A DNA stretch of 64,000 bases. Origin: JARBUG01 sp035628915. Its GTDB lineage: Bacteria > Bacillota > Sulfobacillia > Symbiobacteriales > Symbiobacteriaceae. Both the position numbers and the translations under genes were made by a program. The stretch covers positions 372,001 through 436,000 of the forward strand of contig DASPIW010000057.1 in assembly GCA_035628915.1 (NCBI GenBank). Reading direction: 5' to 3'. The notes beneath the pieces were generated by a model. That model saw only the letters and a list, made by a program, of their open reading frames with translations, had not been told where the DNA came from and ran no database searches. Numbering within the stretch: the stretch's first letter is position 1; the number at the start of each line of letters is the position of its first letter. Below, piece by piece: positions 34,620 through 42,187 of the stretch.

Positions 34620-36194
34620 ATGCCTGCTGCGTTGCGCGAAATTCGGCCGGATAGAGTGGCCATCTATATCCGGTGGTCGACGGAGGACCAGGGGGACGGG
34701 ACGACCCTGGTGGTCCAACAGGAGGGCTGCCAGCACTACGTGCTGAGCCAGGGGTGGCGGGTGACGCCCTCGTTGGTGTTTATCGATGATGGGTATTCCG
34801 GCAGCACCCTGGAACGCCCCCGCCTCCAGGCGCTGCGGAAGGCTGTCCTGGCCGGCGATGTGGACTGTGTGGTGGTGTACAAGTTAGACCGGCTTTCCCG
34901 GTCAGTGATGGATACGGTCAACCTGGTGCTGGGCGAGTGGGATGGGCGGACGCACCTGAAGTCGGCCCGGGAGCCGGTGGACACCACCAGTCCGATGGGC
35001 AAGCAGTTCTTCTACATGCTCGTCAGCTACGCGGAGTGGGAAAGGAACGTGATCAAGGACCGGACCTTCTCGGGAAAGCTGCGACGGGCCAAGGAGGGGA
35101 AAAACCCGGGGATCCCGGCCTCCTACGGGTATCGGCGGGCTGAGGAGGTTGGCCGCTTCGAGGTCGACCCGAAGAAGGCCAAGGTGGTCCGGTGGATCTT
35201 CCGCAAGTACCTCGACGAGTGGGGCGCCTTCAAAATCGCGGACGAGCTGAACCGGACGGGGGTCCCGAGCCCGACCGGGCTGACGTGGCACAAGACGACG
35301 ATCATTCAGATGCTGAAGAACCCCATCTATTGCGGGCGGCTCGTCTACGGGCGTACCACCACAAACCCCCGGCGCCAGCGGGACAAGTCGGAGCCTGTCT
35401 ACCTGAAGAACCCCGAGCCTGTGGTGGCCGAGGCGCCCTGTCCACCCCTGGTCTCCCTGAGCGAGTGGGAGCGGGCCCAGGCCCTGATGAGCCAGCGGCA
35501 CCGGGGGGCGACCGGAGTGCGGTCGCTGGCGTCCGAGTACCTGCTGACGGGGTTCCTTAAGTGCCGGTGCGGGGCGAATATGGCCTCTCACTGCTCCAGC
35601 CATCGCAGCGGAAAGCTCTACTTCTACTACCAGTGTCAGGGCAAGGAGAACCACGGCACCCATGCCTGCGACTGCGGCATGACCGCAATGGACGTCCTGG
35701 ATAGCGCTGTCGAGGCCAAGCTTCAGGAGTTCCTCCAAGGTGAGCAGTCGTTCCAAAAGCTCCTGGCTGTGCGTCAGCAGAAGCTGCTCCGCCAGCTGAA
35801 CGATCTCGAATCCCAACACCGGCAAGCGACAACGACCCTGGAGGATCTCGAGGCCCAAATGCGGCGCCTGAACCGCGACTACCGGACGGGGGTCCTGTCT
35901 GCCGCCTCGTACGAGGAGAACAAGCGAGAGGTCGAGGCCGAAAGGGATCAGCTGAAGGCCCAGGTGGAGGAGCTACAGGGTCGGAAAGAGGCTGTCGTCC
36001 GTCAGATGCGGGAGCAGGACTACCTGAGCAGCATCTTCGCGTCGGCCGGGCACTGGGCTGACCTGGACGTGCCCAAGCGCAAGGTGATCTTGAGGAACCT
36101 GCTTGACCGGGTTGTGGCCTTTAAGGCGCCCAGGAGCCGGGAAGTCTCCATCGAGGTGGTCTGGAAGTTTGCCGATCCGTCTCTGACGGCGTAA
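34620..36194 (+). CDS. Large serine recombinase of the integrative element
   Basis: 524 residues. The resolvase domain has the catalytic serine in VAIYIRWSTEDQGDGTTLVV, then VVVYKLDRLSRSVMDTVNLV and SYAEWERNVIKDRTFSGKLR. The recombinase domain (FKIADELNRTGVPSPTG) is followed by a zinc ribbon (FLKCRCGANMASHCSSH, then HACDCGMT). A coiled coil of about 100 residues comes next, and the C-terminus is RNLLDRVVAFKAPRSREVSI. It lies at the left end of the element and reads inward. It should catalyse integration at the ATCTGGATGCG core. Confidence 0.95.
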   Translation: MPAALREIRPDRVAIYIRWSTEDQGDGTTLVVQQEGCQHYVLSQGWRVTPSLVFIDDGYSGSTLERPRLQALRKAVLAGDVDCVVVYKLDRLSRSVMDTVNLVLGEWDGRTHLKSAREPVDTTSPMGKQFFYMLVSYAEWERNVIKDRTFSGKLRRAKEGKNPGIPASYGYRRAEEVGRFEVDPKKAKVVRWIFRKYLDEWGAFKIADELNRTGVPSPTGLTWHKTTIIQMLKNPIYCGRLVYGRTTTNPRRQRDKSEPVYLKNPEPVVAEAPCPPLVSLSEWERAQALMSQRHRGATGVRSLASEYLLTGFLKCRCGANMASHCSSHRSGKLYFYYQCQGKENHGTHACDCGMTAMDVLDSAVEAKLQEFLQGEQSFQKLLAVRQQKLLRQLNDLESQHRQATTTLEDLEAQMRRLNRDYRTGVLSAASYEENKREVEAERDQLKAQVEELQGRKEAVVRQMREQDYLSSIFASAGHWADLDVPKRKVILRNLLDRVVAFKAPRSREVSIEVVWKFADPSLTA

Positions 36195-36216
36195 AGGACC
36201 TCGCCCGTCGATCAAG

Positions 36217-36274
36217 AGCAACGTGACACTCGTTCGCCTCTATAGGAGGTGAGCGAGTGTCACGTTGCTTTTTT
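36217..36274 (+). terminator. Strong terminator hairpin overlapping the next gene's start
   Basis: A 16-bp perfect inverted repeat (AGCAACGTGACACTCG at 36217-36232 and its complement at 36254-36269) is followed by six T. The 21-base loop contains the ribosome-binding site AGGAGGTGAG, and the GTG start of the following gene (36257) is inside the 3' arm. It can act as the recombinase terminator and, when transcribed through, would sequester the start codon. Confidence 0.85.
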
Positions 36275-37294
36275 CGTTTCCAGGTTGCTATCACGCTGTT
36301 GCTCCTATCCACCGCTGGCGTTGCGCTGGGGCAGTCAGGCGTACCTGTCCGGGTCTTTGTGAACGGCGCCCAGGTCAGATTTCCGGACCAGCGACCGTTG
36401 ATTGTAGACGGCCGGACCCTGGTGCCGCTGCGTGGAGTTTTCGAGGCCATGGGCGCCACGGTGGATTGGGATGCCAGGGCGCTGCGGGCAACCGTTCAAT
36501 GGAGGGGAAACCAGGCTGCCGTCTTCATCGGGACCCGCACAGCCTGGGTCAACGGGCGGCAACGGACCCTTGACGTGGCGCCCCGCCTGATTGGCGGGAG
36601 AACTATGGTGCCGCTTCGATTTGTTGCCGAGTCGTTCGGGCTGGAGGTCAACTGGGTAGATCGGTACAACGCCGTTGTCATCGGGTCGTGGCCGGCCATG
36701 CCGGTCATGGTCTCTTACGGTGATCCGGACCTTGAGATGCCCTGCACGATCCGGGTCCAGATGAACCCGATGGGCAAGGGCGAGCCCCTCCTCGACGGCC
36801 CACTCAATGTGATGGAAGTGGACATGGCTGAGTACGTGGCAGACGTCCTGGCGCACGAGATGGGGGATTTCGAGGAAAACGGGAAGCCTCACTACTTCAC
36901 CGAGGAACCGCTAAAAGCCGGTGCCATGGCCATCCTTATGTATGCTTGGTATCACGCGTGGCACCCCAGGAACGCCGCGTATGACTTGGACAACTCCCAA
37001 AATTCGCAGGTGTATTTGCTCGGCCTGTCCAAGCGCAAGGATTCAAGGTACCGGGACGCTGTTCGAGCGGTCTGGAGCCAGTTCATGGTCAGGAGCGATA
37101 CCGAAGTGGTCTTCGCGCCCGAGTATCGGGCTGGAGCCTATAAGGAGATGGGAAGCGGGGGCGAAAAGCTATACCAGCGGTCGGCCCTTTACCTGTCCGA
37201 CAAGTACGGTTACAGTTGGGAGCGGATTTTGCGGTATTACTACCCGAAGGCGATGATCAAGCAGCATCCGGTGCCCTGTCCGGGGCTAGACTAA
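36257..37294 (+). CDS. Secreted stalk-domain protein with SpoIID-like C-terminal domain
   Basis: 345 residues. A signal peptide (VAITLLLLSTAGVALGQSG) leads to a copper-amine-oxidase-type stalk domain (VNGAQVRFPDQRPLIVDGRT then LVPLRGVFEAMGATVDWD). The C-terminal SpoIID/LytB-like domain reads MEVDMAEYVADVLAHEMGDF, EEPLKAGAMAILMYAW and YDLDNSQNSQVY. SpoIID proteins cleave glycan strands in engulfment or wall turnover. As cargo of the integrative element it is unusual. Its start codon lies in a terminator hairpin. Confidence 0.8.
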   Translation: MSRCFFRFQVAITLLLLSTAGVALGQSGVPVRVFVNGAQVRFPDQRPLIVDGRTLVPLRGVFEAMGATVDWDARALRATVQWRGNQAAVFIGTRTAWVNGRQRTLDVAPRLIGGRTMVPLRFVAESFGLEVNWVDRYNAVVIGSWPAMPVMVSYGDPDLEMPCTIRVQMNPMGKGEPLLDGPLNVMEVDMAEYVADVLAHEMGDFEENGKPHYFTEEPLKAGAMAILMYAWYHAWHPRNAAYDLDNSQNSQVYLLGLSKRKDSRYRDAVRAVWSQFMVRSDTEVVFAPEYRAGAYKEMGSGGEKLYQRSALYLSDKYGYSWERILRYYYPKAMIKQHPVPCPGLD

Positions 37295-37322
37295 AACCAA
37301 CACGTTCTGAGGGGGACACCTT

Positions 37323-37757
37323 GTGACGGCGTTGGGGCCGCTCCTCGTTGCAGCTTCACTCGCACTGACCGCTGTGGTGCCAGCGCCAATAGCGTGGCCT
37401 ACCTATACCACGAAGCCCGGGCCCGGAGGGTTTGCCACCGTCACGATTGACTTTCCCCTGCATGGCGGCCAGGTGCAAGGGCCCGACACATCCATCCGGC
37501 TCCGTACTGACAACCCCGGAGCAGCCTTGCGAGTTCAGATCGACGGAAAGGATGTTGACCGTAATGGCCTGCCTCACTCGGCCACGGCCCTTAGCGAAAG
37601 CGACTACCCGCAGTGGGAGTTCACGGACTCGCGAGGGCTTGCCGTTCCGGTCCGCGGCTTAGCGCCGGGATTGCATGAGTTAATCGTACGTTCCGGCGGA
37701 ATCGGCACATCGCTGCCTCGCGTCAATGAGCAGAAGATCACCTTCATGGTCAAATAG
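37323..37757 (+). CDS. Small secreted protein, Ig-like, unknown function
   Basis: 144 residues from GTG 37323, preceded by GAGGGGG. A signal peptide (LLVAASLALTAVVPAPIAWP) is followed by a beta-rich segment with GGQVQGPDTSIRLRTDNPG and RGLAPGLHELIVRSGG, suggestive of a single Ig-like domain. It follows the SpoIID-like gene by 28 bases and is probably cotranscribed. After its stop, GAGACCTCGC...GCGGGGTCTC forms an imperfect hairpin shared with the convergent gene. Confidence 0.6.
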   Translation: MTALGPLLVAASLALTAVVPAPIAWPTYTTKPGPGGFATVTIDFPLHGGQVQGPDTSIRLRTDNPGAALRVQIDGKDVDRNGLPHSATALSESDYPQWEFTDSRGLAVPVRGLAPGLHELIVRSGGIGTSLPRVNEQKITFMVK

Positions 37758-37784
37758 CTGGGAGACCTCGCTCAAGCGGGGTCT

Positions 37785-38057
37785 CTATTCGTTTTCAGGG
37801 GCGACCTGGGCCGCGACTTTCTTTAGCCAGGCTCGGGCGTCAGGCTGGCCTTCTACGACTCGCTCAAGCGCCTGAGCCTTTTCTACCGAGTCTATCCCCA
37901 ACCGGGCCATGATACCGCCAATCTGGATAAGCCTCCGGGTACGGTCCTTTCGTTCCTGGCGCTTAAGTTGCTCTGAAAGGACTCGTTTCCGTGCCTCCAA
38001 CTGCCTGATCCTAGTCTCCGTGTCACTCATCCGCTGTTCCAAGGACTTTCCAGCCAT
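37785..38057 (-). CDS. TraD/MobC-like mobilization accessory protein
   Basis: 90 residues from ATG 38057, behind GAGGAGGTGG; the open frame continues 37 codons upstream without a site. A coiled-coil start (SDTETRIRQLEARKRVLSEQ) precedes RKDRTRRLIQIGGIMARLGI, the motif of small TraD-family proteins found beside MobA/MobL relaxases. It is divergent from the relaxase remnant across the presumed oriT, the standard layout for mobilization modules. Confidence 0.7.
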   Translation of the reverse strand: MAGKSLEQRMSDTETRIRQLEARKRVLSEQLKRQERKDRTRRLIQIGGIMARLGIDSVEKAQALERVVEGQPDARAWLKKVAAQVAPENE

Positions 38058-38214
38058 GAACGGTCCACCTCCTCTGCATCTGCAGAAGACTACGGAGATG
38101 GAGCCTCCCAGGCTCGGTGACAGCAGGCATTTCTCCTTGTGGGGAAGCGGCATCGTCCGGGCGCACACCTCCCAGCGAAAACAAGGGCGTCCCCATTCTC
38201 ACGTCGCGGCCAGA

Positions 38215-38310
38215 GATGCTACCCTAATCCCGAGCGAAGCGAAGGGCGCAACTATACATCGGCTGCGCCGATGTGTTGCGGCATGGGGCTACGCCCCCTG
38301 CACCCCCGGC
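38215..38310 (+). other. Probable origin of transfer (oriT) region
   Basis: The intergenic space between the TraD-like gene and the relaxase contains CGAGCGAAGCGAAGGGCGCA, then the perfect hairpin ACATCGGC-TGC-GCCGATGT (38256-38274) and GGGGC-TAC-GCCCC. Hairpins beside a GCGCAACT-like sequence are typical of oriT of MobA/MobL systems. The nick site is not assigned. Confidence 0.55.
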
Positions 38311-38360
38311 TCGGGCCCCGCTGGGGCATCCACGCATCAGCGAGCGGGAGGTGGCACCGG

Positions 38361-39436
38361 ATGGCGATCTACTACATCAACGTCCAGATCATCGGCCGCA
38401 GCGCCGGGGAGACGCCCAGGTGGCCCGTGAGGTCGTCGTGGCGTTCCCCAAGGAACTGACGCCGGGGGAGCAGAGGGGACTGATTAGGGGGTATGTCCAG
38501 GAGGAGTTCGTCTCCCGGGGCATGGTCGCTGACGTGTCCATCCACCGTAGCCCCGGCAATCCCCATGGCCATATCATGCTCACCATGCGGGAGGTCGGCC
38601 CCGAAGGGTTTTTGGTCAAGAAGAACCGGGACTGGAACCGCCCCGAGATGCTGGAGCGGTGGCGGGAGCAGCGGGCTGTCCATGCCAACCGCTCCCTGGA
38701 GCGGGCAGGCGTTGGGGATCGAGTCGATCACCGTAGCCTGGCTGCCCCGGGGGTCTGAGCGGCTGCCTCAGGTCCACCTGGGCCCGCACGCTTCCGCTGC
38801 ACCGTTCAGGAGCATAACGGCGTGGTGGTCGACCTGGAGAAGAAACTACAGGAGCGCCGCAAACTGCAGGTCGAGAAAACCGTCTCGGATCGGTACGACA
38901 CCCGTCTCCGGCAAGGTTGGCAAGCGCCCCAGGCGCTGGCCCTTGGACATCTTGAATATGCACGCGGCGGTGGGCAGCTGACTTGGACCCAGACAGATGC
39001 GCTCAGGACAGAGCGCCAGCAGGAACTACAGGAGGTCAGGCTACAACTCTCGGAGATCGCAAGCGAAGAGAAACGCCTTGGTCGCCCTGCCGAGGCGCTT
39101 GAAAACCGCAGTCAGGCGGCCGCACACCTTGCTGCCCTAAAGGCTCCCGTGCCCACCCTCAAACGCTTTTCCAGTCGGGATGCACGCAAGGAGTACCTCC
39201 AGACTGATAGGAAGGTCCAGTACTGGGACCAGGAGGTCCGGAAGGCCGGGGTCACCTCGGTCGATGATCTGCAGGAGCAGCGCGCAAGGTGGCAGCGAGA
39301 CCATGCCAAGGTACCGACCCTGGAAGAAACAGCCGAGGGAATCGGGCAAACCCTGGAGCGGATCGCCAAGGCCCTGGGGGGAATCGCCACCCGACTACGT
39401 GACGTACTCACCAGAGATTCAGATGAAACTGAGTGA
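38361..39436 (+). pseudogene. Decayed MobA/MobL-family relaxase
   Basis: The N-terminus is recognisable as MAIYYINVQIIGRSAG. The frame then jumps to QVAREVVVAFPKELTPGEQR and the metal-binding block HRSPGNPHGHIMLTMREVG; the normal 60-80 residues between them are gone. A frameshift after VDHRSLAAPG moves to SERLPQVHLGPHAS, and a second moves to VQEHNGVVVDLEKKLQERRK, whose frame is open to 39436. At least one internal deletion and two frameshifts show that it cannot make a working relaxase. Confidence 0.85.
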
Positions 39437-39491
39437 GGGCGCCCTTCCGCCAGGAGGTGGCCCTTTTTTGTTTTGTCCTATTGACCAGCGC

Positions 39492-39502
39492 ATCTGGATG
39501 CG
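39492..39502 (+). other. Right attachment core (attR)
   Basis: The second copy of ATCTGGATGCG. Immediately beyond it the 5' part of the split NlpC/P60 gene resumes on the minus strand. CCAGCGCAT occurs at 39485 and again at 39527, giving a further short direct repeat near the junction. Confidence 0.85.
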
Positions 39503-39562
39503 TATGCCATGGACAGATGCATAGGTCCAGCGCATGGCAACCAGCTTCAGTGGATTGGACAA
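39492..39562 (-). pseudogene. NlpC/P60-like gene, 5' fragment
   Basis: From TTG 39562, with GAGGTGA six bases upstream, the minus strand encodes MSNPLKLVAMRWTYASVHGI and then enters the attachment core as Arg-Ile-Gln. It has no stop before the element. Joined at the core to 34546-33956 it restores one continuous frame. Confidence 0.8.
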
Positions 39563-39638
39563 GGCAAATCACCTCGCCCCCAGTCTACCAGGCAAACCCA
39601 GAATTTTCCATCATCTGACGGATGAACTGCATGCAAAA

Positions 39639-39669
39639 ACCGGGAGTCCACCGTTGGGGGACTCCCGGT
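39639..39669 (-). terminator. Terminator of the zincin gene
   Basis: An 11-bp perfect stem, ACCGGGAGTCC (39639-39649) with GGACTCCCGGT (39659-39669), is followed on the minus strand by TTTTGCATGC. It lies just after the stop at 39676. Confidence 0.85.
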
Positions 39670-39675
39670 TCATCA

Positions 39676-40053
39676 TTACTCCCGACTGCGCGGCGAGCGT
39701 TTTCGCAGCTCATACATCTGCTCTTCATCTTCCCGGTCCAGGTCGCTCTCGCCGGCGCGGACCTCCAGGTGGTGGCGGAGTTCATGGCGAATGGTCTCCC
39801 ATAGCTCCTCTTCCCACACCGCATCGGGCTCGCCCGTAAGAATGGCCACGAACGACCCGTAATATAGCACCACGTAGCAGCCCATTACCGGGTCGGTCAC
39901 ATACTCGCCCATAATGTACACATCACGGGGATCCGCCTTGTCCCGCCGGGCGTTCCGGCGAACGGTCACGCCACCGTTCAGCCCCTCCAGCACCGGCTCG
40001 GGCACCCGATCCATCAGCCGGTCGGCCAGCTCAGTAAACTGCTCAATATCCAT
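39676..40053 (-). CDS. Zincin-like metallopeptidase family protein
   Basis: 125 residues from ATG 40053 behind GGGGAGGG. The zinc-binding HExxH motif is present in modified form in WETIRHELRHHLEVRAGESD, as in the small bacterial zincin family. The N-terminal part is MDIEQFTELADRLMDRVPEP, then GEYVTDPVMGCYVVLYYGSF. Family members are soluble and of unknown substrate. It is a single-gene unit with its own terminator. Confidence 0.85.
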   Translation of the reverse strand: MDIEQFTELADRLMDRVPEPVLEGLNGGVTVRRNARRDKADPRDVYIMGEYVTDPVMGCYVVLYYGSFVAILTGEPDAVWEEELWETIRHELRHHLEVRAGESDLDREDEEQMYELRKRSPRSRE

Positions 40054-40137
40054 AGGAACGCCCTCCCCCGCCCTTCTCGGCGCTGATGCGCCATTTACGG
40101 GTGCCGTGCGGCCTCGCCGCTGCGCGGCGCCGCACGA

Positions 40138-40770
40138 CTAGGAGGTCAGCTTTTCGATCACCGTATCGAGCGGTGCGCCCGTCGGAATCACGAATGTACC
40201 GGCCTGCAGGGCCGTGTCCACCCCCAGCTCGGCCACCCGGTTGAGGAACTGATCGGGATCGGCAATCAGCCCGGCGCTCTTGAGCTTATTCGCAATATCC
40301 TCCGGCAGGTCACCCGGTTCCACCGTGAAACTGACGTTGGCCGGTGCGGGCGGCGCCGCCGGTTTGGGCTGAGCCGGTGCCGGACTGGCCGGCGCCGCCG
40401 GCTGACCGGGCGCCGTATCCGTCTCGGCCGGGGCGCCCACCCCGGGCTCCTTGGCGGCGGTGCGGGGCTCCGCAGCCCCCCGGGGCAGAAGCGAGACCGT
40501 GACGGCCAGCACCATCAGACCGGCGCCAAGGCCGACCATCAGGCCCTGCTGAAACCGCCGGTCGCCGCTCGGGGCGTACCAGGGGCGGTGCTCAGGAATT
40601 TTGATGATCTCTTCTTCCAGGGGCCGGGAGAGCACTTCCCATGCATCGGAGACGGTCGGCTGCTTGCGGGCCATGGCTTCGGCTTCACGCCGCTTCGACT
40701 TCGGCGCCGGTCCGCCCCATAGCCCAAGCATGACCAGCAGGATGCCGGCGATTCCCAGGATCCAGATCAC
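40138..40770 (-). CDS. Membrane protein with MltG/YceG-like C-terminal segment
   Basis: 210 residues from GTG 40770. There are two membrane segments (about 1-19 and 78-95) with a charged cytoplasmic loop between them. A Pro/Ala-rich extracytoplasmic linker leads to NVSFTVEPGDLPEDIANKLK, then SAGLIADPDQFLNRVAELGV and LQAGTFVIPTGAPLDTVIEK. This matches the LysM-like N-terminal module of MltG transglycosylases, but the catalytic part is absent. Such stand-alone modules occur in spore formers. A wall-binding role is inferred. Confidence 0.7.
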   Translation of the reverse strand: MIWILGIAGILLVMLGLWGGPAPKSKRREAEAMARKQPTVSDAWEVLSRPLEEEIIKIPEHRPWYAPSGDRRFQQGLMVGLGAGLMVLAVTVSLLPRGAAEPRTAAKEPGVGAPAETDTAPGQPAAPASPAPAQPKPAAPPAPANVSFTVEPGDLPEDIANKLKSAGLIADPDQFLNRVAELGVDTALQAGTFVIPTGAPLDTVIEKLTS

Positions 40771-40977
40771 TTGCTTCGTCCCCCTGTCTGGGCCATGATG
40801 CCTGTCATGTTAGGATGCGCGTTGGCAGAGCAGGATACGAGGGTTCTCCAATGGAAGAATAGCTGATAGTACCGCCGGTGGAAAGTAAGGAGTTGAAGGA
40901 AGGGTCTGACCGTTTCCGCCCGTGACTCCTGGCCGACGAAAACGGTCCGAGCCTGACCAAACGAGGAGGGTGCCGCT

Positions 40978-41376
40978 TTGGACGGATTCCGTGCTGTGGT
41001 GGAGCACAGAGTCATCTTCCGCGACCTTGACGTGTTGGGGCACGTCAACAATGCAGTCTACGCTACATACTTCGAGTGGGGCCGGATCGAATACCTGCAC
41101 GCGATCGGTGCCGAAGGCCTGGGGCTGATTCTGGCAGAGCTCACGGTTTCGTACAAATCCCAGGCGTTCATGCGGGAGCAGTTGGTAATCGGAACCCGGG
41201 TGTCAGAGATCAAGAACAGCAGCTTCATCGTGGAAGGCCGGATCGAGGAGAAGACTACGGGGCGGCTGGTAGCCACCAGCCGGGCGGTCATCGTCCACTT
41301 CGACTACGCCGAAAACCGGGCGACGCCGCTGCCGCAGGAGTGGCGGGAAAGGATCGCCGCATTCGAGGGCTGGTAA
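40978..41376 (+). CDS. Acyl-CoA thioesterase, YbgC/FadM hotdog type
   Basis: 132 residues from TTG 40978, preceded by GAGGAGGG with 7-base spacing. The hotdog fold is recognised by FRDLDVLGHVNNAVYATYFE, including the catalytic Asp of the RDxDxxGHVNN motif, and by RIEEKTTGRLVATSRAVIV. It probably hydrolyses acyl-CoA or 4-hydroxybenzoyl-CoA-like thioesters. The alpha/beta hydrolase gene begins 21 bases after its stop, suggesting cotranscription. Confidence 0.9.
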   Translation: MDGFRAVVEHRVIFRDLDVLGHVNNAVYATYFEWGRIEYLHAIGAEGLGLILAELTVSYKSQAFMREQLVIGTRVSEIKNSSFIVEGRIEEKTTGRLVATSRAVIVHFDYAENRATPLPQEWRERIAAFEGW

Positions 41377-41397
41377 GCAGAAAGGGGGCCGGGGCCG

Positions 41398-42180
41398 ATG
41401 CCGTTCGCAGGGCGCCATTACTTTGAGGAGCTTGGGGAAGGCTTTCCACTGGTGCTGATCCACGGCCACACGCTCGATCACCGTATGTGGGCGGCCGCCG
41501 CCCCCTCCCTGGCTGCCGCCGGCTACCGGGTGATCATGCCGGACATGGCGGGCCACGGGCGAAGCGGTGCTCCCCCGATGGGCACGACGCTAGCAGGCGA
41601 CCTCGCTGAGCTGCTCGATTCGCTAGGCGTCAACGGTGCCGTGGTGGCCGGGCTGTCGATGGGCGGCGCCGTGGCAGTCAACTTTGCCCTCCGCTTTCCG
41701 GTGCTGTGCGCCGCCCTGATTGCGGTGGACAGCGCCCTGTTTGGCTACCGGTTTGCCGATTGGCCGAGTACGAAGCCTTACGTGGCGATCGCACGGTCAG
41801 AAGGACTGGCCAAAGGCCTGGAAGCATGGCTGGCCGATCCGCTCTTCCGCCCTGCCATGGCGTCGGCGGCAGTGGCGTCGCAGGTCAGGGCCATCATCTC
41901 CAAGTATCCGGGAACTTCATGGCTGCAGCCCGTGCCGTCACCCGTGGCGGCGGGCCCGTTCGATGTGGAGAGACTGGCCGACATTGACGCACCCACCCTC
42001 GTGCTTACCGGCGAACTGGACCTGCCGGACTTTCAGCGGATCAGTGAGAAGCTGGCGGCGGAGATTCCCGGTGCACAGCGCCGTGTGATTGCAGGCGCCG
42101 GCCACCTGCTGCCCATGGAGCAGCCTGATGGCTTCACTCAGGCCGTGCTTCAGTTTCTTGACGATCTGCAGGGAAGGTGA
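41398..42180 (+). CDS. Alpha/beta hydrolase
   Basis: 260 residues. The oxyanion-hole region is VLIHGHTLDHRMW. The nucleophile elbow is VVAGLSMGGAVAVNFA (Ser), the acid lies in PTLVLTGELDLPDFQRISEK, and the catalytic histidine in VIAGAGHLLPMEQPDGF. It is closest in form to small-molecule esterases or 3-oxoadipate-enol-lactonase-like hydrolases. The substrate is unknown. It follows the thioesterase gene closely. Confidence 0.9.
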   Translation: MPFAGRHYFEELGEGFPLVLIHGHTLDHRMWAAAAPSLAAAGYRVIMPDMAGHGRSGAPPMGTTLAGDLAELLDSLGVNGAVVAGLSMGGAVAVNFALRFPVLCAALIAVDSALFGYRFADWPSTKPYVAIARSEGLAKGLEAWLADPLFRPAMASAAVASQVRAIISKYPGTSWLQPVPSPVAAGPFDVERLADIDAPTLVLTGELDLPDFQRISEKLAAEIPGAQRRVIAGAGHLLPMEQPDGFTQAVLQFLDDLQGR

Positions 42181-42187
42181 GTTGCGC

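Larger units (their letters stand above)
34536..39502 (+). mobile_element. Integrative (probably once mobilizable) element inserted in the NlpC/P60 gene
   Basis: The unit is 4956 bp long, measured from core to core, and is bounded by the direct repeat ATCTGGATGCG (34536-34546 and 39492-39502). It contains a large serine recombinase at its left end, a SpoIID-like cargo gene, a small secreted-protein gene, a TraD/MobC-like gene divergent from a decayed MobA/MobL relaxase, and a probable oriT. Removing it restores the interrupted gene exactly, so the borders are well supported. Because the relaxase is broken, transfer would need help in trans. Confidence 0.88.
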
